From Pseudomonadota bacterium (lineage in GTDB: Bacteria; Pseudomonadota; Alphaproteobacteria; Rhizobiales; Xanthobacteraceae), in NCBI GenBank assembly GCA_023390695.1, contig JAEWCJ010000105.1, forward strand, positions 1 through 12,527: a DNA stretch of 12,527 nt, read 5' to 3'. Each line of letters opens with the position of its first letter. Positions within the stretch are counted from its first letter, which is position 1. Of this stretch, positions 7,177 through 12,527 are shown piece after piece. Below the pieces are notes generated by a model. The model was not told the origin of the DNA and made no database searches. It saw only the letters and a list, made by a program, of their open reading frames with translations. The position numbers and the translations under genes are program-made.

Positions 7177-7902
7177 TCAGCGCGAGGACACGATGATACC
7201 CTTGGGCGTCACCACAACCCAGCGGCCGTTCTGCCGGCGAATGCCTTCGACACGGCCAAGGCCCGGCAGATTGGCTCCGGGCACGACCTCGTAAAGGCCA
7301 TGACGGCTCTCCACCATAGCCGCGCCGTCGAAAATCTCGCGCAACACCCAGCCCGAGACGACCGCAGGCCTGTCCTCCTGCTTGGGCGCAATCGAGCCCG
7401 TGATCTCGGGCGAAGCGGCAGCCCTGCGTTCAAGCTTCTCCACCGCCTCGGCCAGACGCACGATCTTTGCCGCCGGCTCGCCCTGCATTTTTTCGCTGCG
7501 CTCGACGCGCTCGTTGATGCGTGCATATTGCGCGGCAGAATTCTTCGCCATGCTGTCGATGCTGGCCTTCAGCGCGGCGATGTCGGCCGAGAGCTTGGCG
7601 ACCGCATCCTTCTCGGCTTCCGCGATCGTGGTGCGCACAGGCTCTGCCGGCGGACGCACAAAGGTGACGGCGGCCCATGCGCCGACCATCGATCCCAGCG
7701 CCGCCGCCACGGCGATCGAAGCCGCAAGCACTGTGATGCGGCTGAGCCGGGGACGTGCCGCCAGCGCCGCAATCAGCAATGCACCCGCCCGCTTGGCGAG
7801 TGAAGGCCGCGCAAGTGATGCGGCCTCGTCAGTCGTTTTCGAGATTTCCGGAGAGCCGGCGGTTGAGGTGGCGACGTCGTCGTTACGCGCGGACGTATCC
7901 AT
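7177..7902 (-). CDS. Single-pass membrane protein with coiled coil, function unknown
   Basis: I do not recognise a named family for this 241-aa protein. An N-terminal polar stretch (1-50) leads to one membrane helix (about 56-82). A heptad-like Ala/Glu/Lys coiled coil follows (about 93-162, IAEAEKDAVAKLSADIAALK onward), then a short linker with SPEITGSIAP. The compact C-terminal domain (about 184-241) includes GWVLREIFDGAAMVES, LYEVVPGANLPGLGRVEGI, GRWVVVTPKGII. The pattern Y-x-V-x-P-G...P-G-x-G-x-V suggests a small beta-barrel that would lie outside the membrane if the N-terminus is cytoplasmic. This layout suggests an envelope scaffold or periplasmic tether (inference). The start is backed by GGAG seven bases upstream, which overlaps an inverted repeat in the leader. 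Confidence 0.8.
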   Translation of the reverse strand: MDTSARNDDVATSTAGSPEISKTTDEAASLARPSLAKRAGALLIAALAARPRLSRITVLAASIAVAAALGSMVGAWAAVTFVRPPAEPVRTTIAEAEKDAVAKLSADIAALKASIDSMAKNSAAQYARINERVERSEKMQGEPAAKIVRLAEAVEKLERRAAASPEITGSIAPKQEDRPAVVSGWVLREIFDGAAMVESRHGLYEVVPGANLPGLGRVEGIRRQNGRWVVVTPKGIIVSSR

Positions 7903-7911
7903 AACAAGACT

Positions 7912-7941
7912 CCGATTGACGAACGGATCTTCATCAATCGG
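7912..7941 (-). promoter_or_regulatory. Leader inverted repeat overlapping the ribosome binding site
   Basis: CCGATTGA (7912-7919) and TCAATCGG (7934-7941) are a perfect 8-bp inverted repeat with a 14-nt loop, 10-39 nt upstream of the 241-aa gene start. In the mRNA the last bases of the stem supply part of the GGAG Shine-Dalgarno (complement of 7910-7913), so folding could hide it. It could instead be a protein-binding operator. A TTAACA box (7964-7969) upstream might be a -35 element, though no good -10 follows. Confidence 0.4.
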
Positions 7942-7997
7942 TAACCATGAGCTCTTACGTTTTTGTTAACGCTACGCTTTTTACCACTTCGCGCACG

Positions 7998-8996
7998 TCA
8001 GAGCAGCCCGTTCTCCTGCGCCAGTTCCTTCAGCGAACGTTCCGGACGCGCGCCGAGATGCTGGATGACTTCGGCGGCGGCAAGCGCGCCGAGTTTGCCG
8101 GCGGCGACATGGTCAGATCCGCGTGCAAGTCCGACCAGGAACCCGGCGGCAAAAAGGTCACCGGCGCCGGTCGTGTCCACCACCTTGTCCACCGACATTG
8201 CGGGAACGGCTTTCACGGCATCGGCACCGACCACAACGCAGCCTTTTTCACTGCGCGTCACCACGGCCAGTTTTGCATCCTGACGCAATGCCGCGATCGC
8301 CGTGTCGAAGTCCGCCGTTTCGTACAGACTTTTGAGCTCGGCTTCGTTGGCGAAGATCAGATCGACCGTCTTGTCACGCACCAGCTTGAGAAATTCGCCG
8401 CGATAGCGATCGACACAGAACGAATCCGACAGGGTGAGCGCCACCATGCGATTGGCATCGTGCGCAGCCTTGGCCGCCTTGAGGAAGGCTTCCTTGGCAT
8501 GCGGCGGATCCCAGAGATAGCCCTCGAGATACGTGATCGCAGCCGAGGCGATCATGTCAGGATCGATATCGTTCGGATGCAGATCCTGCGCGGCACCGAG
8601 ATACGTGTTCATGGTTCGCTCGCCGTCCGGCGTTACCATGATGTAGCAGCGCGCGGTGGAGGGACCATCCGATGCCGGCGGCGTCTCAAAGGCGATCTTG
8701 GCCGCCCGGATGTCATGCGCAAAAGCCCGCCCCAATTCGTCGTCCTTGACCTTGCCAACAAAGGCCGCGCGCGCGCCGTAGCTGGCGACGCCGGCGATCG
8801 TGTTGGCCGCGGACCCGCCGGAAATCTCGGTTGCCGGACCCATCGCGTCGTAGATCGCCTGGGCGCGCGCCTCGTCGATCAGCGACATACCTCCCTTCTG
8901 CATTTTCTGGGCAACCAGAAAATCGTCGTCGGCACGGGCGATCACATCGACAATGGCGTTTCCGATGCCAAGGACGTCGTAGCGGGGAGCGGTCAT
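7998..8996 (-). CDS. PfkB-family kinase (adenosine/ribokinase-like)
   Basis: The 332-aa cytoplasmic enzyme would transfer phosphate from ATP to a nucleoside or sugar. It starts MTAPRYDVLGIGNAIVDVIA, the first strand of the ribokinase fold. SGGSAANTIAG (59-69) is the N-terminal PfkB signature that holds the substrate. N217-E-A-E220 is the conserved N-x-x-E motif, and DTTGAGDLFAAGF (274-286) is the C-terminal signature with the catalytic base D280 and the anion hole GAGD. Proteins of this style in alphaproteobacteria are often annotated adenosine kinase, but the substrate cannot be told from motifs alone. The frame extends to 9194; the ATG at 8996 is preferred because GAGG lies eight bases upstream, the fold begins right after it, and the extension would overlap murJ. 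It is divergent from murJ. Confidence 0.92.
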   Translation of the reverse strand: MTAPRYDVLGIGNAIVDVIARADDDFLVAQKMQKGGMSLIDEARAQAIYDAMGPATEISGGSAANTIAGVASYGARAAFVGKVKDDELGRAFAHDIRAAKIAFETPPASDGPSTARCYIMVTPDGERTMNTYLGAAQDLHPNDIDPDMIASAAITYLEGYLWDPPHAKEAFLKAAKAAHDANRMVALTLSDSFCVDRYRGEFLKLVRDKTVDLIFANEAELKSLYETADFDTAIAALRQDAKLAVVTRSEKGCVVVGADAVKAVPAMSVDKVVDTTGAGDLFAAGFLVGLARGSDHVAAGKLGALAAAEVIQHLGARPERSLKELAQENGLL

Positions 8997-9026
8997 TCCT
9001 GTTACCTCGCATGAAGAGCGGCGCGC

Positions 9027-9054
9027 ACTATAACGGCGGACGACGCGCGGGCAA
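9027..9054 (-). promoter_or_regulatory. Candidate sigma-70 promoter for the PfkB kinase gene
   Basis: On the minus strand TTGCCC (9049-9054) and TATAGT (9027-9032) are separated by 16 nt and lie about 31 nt before the kinase start. This is among the best consensus matches seen in the window. Confidence 0.55.
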
Positions 9055-9057
9055 CCA

Positions 9058-9086
9058 TTGAAGTCGCTATTGCCGCTACAAATACG
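9058..9086 (+). promoter_or_regulatory. Weak candidate promoter for murJ
   Basis: TTGAAG (9058-9063) and AATACG (9081-9086) are 17 nt apart in the divergent gap, 57 nt before the murJ start. The -35 is reasonable but the -10 is poor. Its -35 begins four bases from the opposite-facing kinase promoter, so the two could interfere. Confidence 0.3.
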
Positions 9087-9142
9087 CGCGCCATCGGCGT
9101 CAAACGGAGACAGATCAGCGTGGGCACCGCGGGACATATCCC

Positions 9143-10705
9143 ATGTCGATAATTCGTCCGGTCGCCGCGATCGGCGGCGCGACGCTGCTGTCACGCCTGC
9201 TCGGCTTTGCGCGTGACATCGCGATCGCCGGCCTGTTCGGCGCGGGTGCGCGCGCCGACGCTTTCTTCGTCTCGTTGCAGATCACCAACCTGGCCCGCCG
9301 GCTGTTCGCTGAAGGCGCCCTCAACGCCGCCTTCGTCCCGCTTTACCTTCAGATCGGAAAAGCCGACGGCGAACGGGCGGCGCAGAATTTTGCGGGACGC
9401 CTGATCGGGACCTTCACGCCATTGCTGCTGATGGTGTCGCTGTTGCTCGCCGCGGCGATGCCGTTGTTGATCATGCTGCTGGCACCGGGCTTCACTGCCG
9501 GCGATCCACGCGAGAGTTTCGCCATCGCATGGGCGCGGCTGATGCTGCCCTATCTCGTCTTTGCCGGGCCAGCGGCCTTGATCGTGGCAATGTTGAATGC
9601 CGAGCGACGATTCGCAGCCGCGGCATGGGCTGCCGCAATCTTCAACGTTGTGATCCTGTTCGCGCTCGCCATCATCTTCGTAGCGGATATCGGCGACAGC
9701 GACGTCTCGGGACACATCCTGGCGGCGTCGGTCGCAGCGGCCGGACTTTGTCAGCTCCTGCTTGTGAGCGCGGCGGCATGGCACCGGGCGAAAGGCCTTC
9801 CGCGTCCGGCCATTTCCTTCGGACCGCAAACACAGATGTTCTTCCGGCTGGCCATTCCCGGCCTGATCGCGGCGGGCATCCCGCAATTCATCACCATTGT
9901 CGGCGCGATGGCAGCGTCCGCTTCGCCTAGCGCCATTTCCTGGCTCTACTATGCACAGCGGCTGGTGGAATTGCCGCTCGGCATCGTCAGCGTTGTGATC
10001 GGCACGGTGCTGGTCCCCACGCTGTCGCATGCGCTCACGGGCGGCGAGCAACGGGACATTGCCGCCGCCGAGTCACGCGGGCTCGAACTCGCATTCGGCT
10101 TGTCTCTGCCGGCCGCCATCGCGCTCGCAATCCTGTCGGAACCGATCGTGCGAACATTGTTCGAGCGCGGCGCATTCACGCCGGCAGACAGCGCCGCGAC
10201 AGCGATCGCCCTGACCATCTTCGCATTCGGGCTGCCAGGCCATGTTCTGTTCAAGACATGGGCGCCGCTCTTCTTTGCCCGCGGCAATACCAAGACGCCG
10301 ATGCTGGCCGGTCTGTGCGCCCTCGTCGTCGCCGGCATCGGCAGCGTCGCGCTGATGCCGCTGCTCGGCCATATCGGGGTTGCCATCGCGGTCGGCGCCG
10401 CCGGCTGGGTCAGTGCAGGCGTTCTCGCAATTCTCATCCACATCCGGATCGGATTTGCGCTGGAAGCCCGCACCGGACGCCGCCTGTCCTTGATCGCCAT
10501 CGCTGCGCTGGTGATGGGCGGGACCGTCTGCCTGCTGGCCTGGCTGCTGCAATCATGGTTTACGCCGGGCACGCACACCCTGCCGAAACTGGCGGCGCTG
10601 GGATCGCTGATCGCGTGCGGGATCGGCGTCTACGGCGCAATGCTGACGGTATTCAAGGTCGCGCGATGGAGCGATCTCAAGGCAATTCTGCACCGCTCCG
10701 CGTGA
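9143..10705 (+). CDS. murJ: Lipid II flippase MurJ (MviN)
   Basis: This 520-aa polytopic inner-membrane protein (the family has 14 helices) moves undecaprenyl-linked lipid II across the membrane for peptidoglycan synthesis. The N-terminus is diagnostic: TLLSRLLGFARDIAIAGLFG, then ADAFFVSLQITNLARRLFAE, with residues equivalent to E. coli MurJ R18, R24, D39, R52 and E57 at the same numbers. YYAQRLVELPLG carries R273, matching E. coli R270 of the central cavity. Hydrophobic segments run throughout, for example 91-115, 163-182, 426-440 and 470-505. The length is near the E. coli protein (511 aa). GGGA lies eight bases before the ATG, a modest ribosome site. trpS begins 66 nt downstream on the same strand, probably in the same transcript. 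Confidence 0.97.
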   Translation: MSIIRPVAAIGGATLLSRLLGFARDIAIAGLFGAGARADAFFVSLQITNLARRLFAEGALNAAFVPLYLQIGKADGERAAQNFAGRLIGTFTPLLLMVSLLLAAAMPLLIMLLAPGFTAGDPRESFAIAWARLMLPYLVFAGPAALIVAMLNAERRFAAAAWAAAIFNVVILFALAIIFVADIGDSDVSGHILAASVAAAGLCQLLLVSAAAWHRAKGLPRPAISFGPQTQMFFRLAIPGLIAAGIPQFITIVGAMAASASPSAISWLYYAQRLVELPLGIVSVVIGTVLVPTLSHALTGGEQRDIAAAESRGLELAFGLSLPAAIALAILSEPIVRTLFERGAFTPADSAATAIALTIFAFGLPGHVLFKTWAPLFFARGNTKTPMLAGLCALVVAGIGSVALMPLLGHIGVAIAVGAAGWVSAGVLAILIHIRIGFALEARTGRRLSLIAIAALVMGGTVCLLAWLLQSWFTPGTHTLPKLAALGSLIACGIGVYGAMLTVFKVARWSDLKAILHRSA

Positions 10706-10771
10706 TGCAACCCCTTGCCACCCGCCGCCGCGGCATGGCATCTGACCTCTCCCAGCGCGGAGAGTTCAATT

Positions 10772-11812
10772 ATGGCGTTCAAGGAACGCGTCTTTTCAGG
10801 CGTCCAGCCCACCGGCAATCTGCATCTCGGAAACTATCTGGGGGCGATCACGAAGTTCGTGGATCTGCAGAGCAGCCATGAATGCATCTATTGCGTGGTC
10901 GACATGCACGCGATCACCGTGTGGCAGGACCCCGTCGAACTCAAGCGAACGATCCGCGAAGTGACGGCGGCGTTTCTGGCTTGCGGCATCGATCCGAAGA
11001 AGAACATCATCTTCAACCAGAGTCAGGTTGCCGAGCACGCCGAGCTCGCCTGGGTGTTCAACTGCGTTGCGCGCATGGGCTGGCTCAACCGCATGACGCA
11101 GTTCAAGGAAAAGGCCGGCAAGGACCGCGAGAACGTCTCGGTCGGACTGTTCGCCTATCCGAACCTCATGGCCGCCGACATCCTCGTCTACCGTGCGACA
11201 CATGTGCCGGTCGGCGAAGATCAGAAGCAGCATCTCGAGCTCTCGCGCGACATCGCCCAGAAGTTCAACAATGACTTTGCGGAGTCGATCAGGTCGCAGG
11301 GCTTCGGCGATGTATTTTTTCCGCTGCCGGAGCCGTTGATCCAAGGACCGGCGACGCGCGTCATGTCGCTGCGCGACGGAACAAAGAAAATGTCGAAGTC
11401 CGATACGTCGGACAATTCACGCATCAATCTGACCGACGACGCCGACACGATCGCGCAGAAGATCCGCAAGGCAAAGACCGACCCGCATCCTCTGCCGCAC
11501 GATCCGAAAGAACTCGAGCAGCGCCCGGAAGCCGACAACCTGATCGGCATCTATGCGGCGCTCAAGGGCACGAGCAAGACCGAGATCCTGAAGGAATTCG
11601 GCGGCGCGCAGTTTTCTGCTTTCAAGAATGCGCTCGTCGAACTCGCCGCCGCAAAACTCGGGCCGATCGGCGCCGAAATGAAAAAGCTGGTTGCCGATCC
11701 CGCTTATATCGATTCTGTTCTGGCTGACGGATCTGTCCGCGCCAAAGTCATCGCCGGCGAAACGATGAATGCCGTCAAGGACATTGTCGGATTCGTGAGG
11801 CGCGCTTCGTAA
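10772..11812 (+). CDS. trpS: Tryptophanyl-tRNA synthetase
   Basis: A 346-aa class Ic aminoacyl-tRNA synthetase that charges tRNA-Trp. The Rossmann-fold HIGH motif appears as HLGN (18-21) within [23 protein letters not shown] is at 206-210 ([15 protein letters not shown]). D136 in [12 protein letters not shown] is the residue that reads the indole nitrogen in the family, and [16 protein letters not shown] (147-162) is another conserved block. The length is typical for bacterial TrpRS. The frame is open back to 10715, but the ATG at 10772 follows GGAG by eleven bases (AGAG by nine) and starts right at the conserved domain. The gap after murJ shows no terminator, so co-transcription is likely. 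Confidence 0.97.
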   Translation: MAFKERVFSGVQPTGNLHLGNYLGAITKFVDLQSSHECIYCVVDMHAITVWQDPVELKRTIREVTAAFLACGIDPKKNIIFNQSQVAEHAELAWVFNCVARMGWLNRMTQFKEKAGKDRENVSVGLFAYPNLMAADILVYRATHVPVGEDQKQHLELSRDIAQKFNNDFAESIRSQGFGDVFFPLPEPLIQGPATRVMSLRDGTKKMSKSDTSDNSRINLTDDADTIAQKIRKAKTDPHPLPHDPKELEQRPEADNLIGIYAALKGTSKTEILKEFGGAQFSAFKNALVELAAAKLGPIGAEMKKLVADPAYIDSVLADGSVRAKVIAGETMNAVKDIVGFVRRAS

Positions 11813-11854
11813 GACGATAGTCGGGTTGTAAACGGGTTTCGTCTTCGCATCTTG

Positions 11855-11880
11855 CGTGGCTTGTTCCTGCCACGATTCTT
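11855..11880 (+). terminator. Probable intrinsic terminator after trpS
   Basis: CGTGGC (11855-11860) and GCCACG (11869-11874) form a 6-bp GC-rich stem with an 8-nt loop, 42 nt past the trpS stop, followed by ATTCTT. The T-tract is short, so termination may be partial and allow some read-through into the stress-protein gene. Confidence 0.5.
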
Positions 11881-11948
11881 GTGCAACCATCCGGTACGCG
11901 CGATGGCTCGCGTGGACCAAATAGGGGCGAGGCCTTTGGGGGGCATGC

Positions 11949-12440
11949 ATGCGCAAACGGCGCAGCTATGAGAGCGGCCATAAGCCGAAATATCTGGTCA
12001 TCATCGATGACTCGCCCGAATGCGATCGTGCGATCTATTATGCGAGCCGCAGGGCCGCGCGCATAAATGCGAACATGATCATGCTGCGCGTGATCGATAC
12101 CTCGGACCGCAACCAGCAATGGCTTGGTGTCGCCGATATCATGCGCGCGGAGGCATATGAGGACGCCGGCACCGCACTGGAGCGGGCCGCGGGTCGGGCG
12201 AATGGCGTGGCCGGCATCACGCCCGAGCGTGCGATTCGCGAAGGCGAATGGAGCGAGCAGATCCTCAAGCTGATCGACGAAGACGAGGATATCGAGGTCC
12301 TGATCCTGGCCGCCGGCACCAGCAAGGAGGGCCCGGGACCGCTGGTCTCCAATTTCGGCAAGACGGCAGGGGAATTTCCCATTCCCGTGACCGTCGTGCC
12401 CGGACACCTCACCGACGAGGAGCTGGACGCCCTGTCCTAG
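11949..12440 (+). CDS. Universal stress protein (UspA)-like protein
   Basis: This 163-aa cytoplasmic protein has the start of a Usp fold: KYLVIIDDSPECDRAIYYASRRAARINA (14-41) matches the first strand, D-x-S loop and first helix. Strand two is MIMLRVID (43-50) and the final strands are VLILAAGTS and PVTVVPG. The usual ATP-binding pattern G-x2-G-x9-G-S/T is not intact: the region reads AAGTSKEGPGPLVSNFGKTA, with spacing altered and no final G-S/T. It is therefore more like the non-ATP-binding Usp members (inference). Two ATGs overlap here in different frames (11945 and 11949); only 11949 opens this frame, six bases after a run of six G that probably serves as ribosome site. It follows trpS by 136 nt, beyond a probable terminator. 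Confidence 0.85.
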   Translation: MRKRRSYESGHKPKYLVIIDDSPECDRAIYYASRRAARINANMIMLRVIDTSDRNQQWLGVADIMRAEAYEDAGTALERAAGRANGVAGITPERAIREGEWSEQILKLIDEDEDIEVLILAAGTSKEGPGPLVSNFGKTAGEFPIPVTVVPGHLTDEELDALS

Positions 12441-12466
12441 CCCCCTGTTCTAGTCCAAGGCAGGCG

Positions 12467-12500
12467 TTGACCTTTGCTCCGGAAAGCCCATTTATAGGGC
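12467..12500 (+). promoter_or_regulatory. Possible promoter with overlapping dyad for the next gene
   Basis: TTGACC (12467-12472) is a good -35 match. TTTATA (12491-12496) lies 18 nt further as a possible -10. A short dyad GCCC (12486-12489) / GGGC (12497-12500) brackets the -10, so a repressor or a hairpin could act there. The gene it would serve starts beyond the window; in related genomes, as I recall, a NifU-family gene follows here. Confidence 0.35.
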
Positions 12501-12527
12501 ATATTCTACAGTCGTCCGGCCCGGCAC

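Noticed and set aside
5603..9086. Shared ACAAATAC word upstream of the oxygenase gene and in the kinase/murJ gap
   Set aside because: Only eight bases in common, in different positions relative to the genes; chance is sufficient.
8997..9194. N-terminal extension of the PfkB kinase frame
   Set aside because: It runs into murJ on the other strand, has no fold resemblance, and the ATG at 8996 directly precedes the first kinase strand and has a ribosome site.
9191..10051. Minus-strand open frame opposite murJ
   Set aside because: Its composition (Arg, Asp, Gln, His) mirrors hydrophobic membrane codons read backwards; no domain seen.
10715..10771. Upstream ATG for TrpRS adding 19 residues
   Set aside because: The extra residues ([10 protein letters not shown]...) precede the normal TrpRS start and lack a ribosome site; the ATG at 10772 has GGAGAG upstream.
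1..12527. tRNA, CRISPR, insertion sequence or prophage attachment site
   Set aside because: No cloverleaf-like segment, regularly spaced repeats, transposase or integrase, or long terminal repeats were seen on either strand.

Overview
This window looks like GC-rich alphaproteobacterial chromosome, most likely Hyphomicrobiales (Bradyrhizobium/Rhodopseudomonas/Xanthobacteraceae-like). The main reasons are the murJ-trpS-universal stress protein run, with a PfkB-family (adenosine kinase-like) gene divergent from murJ, and an MCP ending in a W-x-E-F type tail. This placement comes from recalled gene order and protein style, not from a search.

Left part (1-5561), accessory in character. The 3' end of a probable LysR-type regulator (+) converges on three minus-strand genes. 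Read in their own direction these are a Rieske non-haem iron oxygenase alpha subunit of the phthalate 4,5-dioxygenase type, a glutamine synthetase (GS)-like ligase 25 nt downstream, and, 106 nt further on, a large methyl-accepting chemotaxis protein. The oxygenase and GS-like ligase are almost certainly one transcript. The pairing recalls aniline-type catabolism, in which a GS homologue gamma-glutamylates an amine and a Rieske enzyme oxygenates the product. The oxygenase subtype differs from the aniline enzyme, and no reductase, ferredoxin or amide hydrolase is in view. This is the best candidate in the window for an undescribed pathway, and the flanking chemoreceptor might sense the same compound (speculative).

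Middle part (5711-7902), minus-strand genes of unknown role: a 116-aa protein faintly resembling a GIY-YIG fold, an exported metallo-beta-lactamase-fold hydrolase with an unusual metal motif, and a 241-aa single-pass membrane protein with a coiled coil and a compact C-terminal domain. An 8-bp inverted repeat in the leader of the last gene covers part of its Shine-Dalgarno sequence.

Right part (7998-12527), core genes. A PfkB-family sugar/nucleoside kinase (-) is divergent from murJ (lipid II flippase, +). murJ is followed by trpS (tryptophanyl-tRNA synthetase), a probable terminator, and a universal stress protein-like gene. The window ends in a possible promoter for the next gene, which lies outside. 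No tRNA, rRNA, CRISPR array, insertion sequence or prophage signal was seen.
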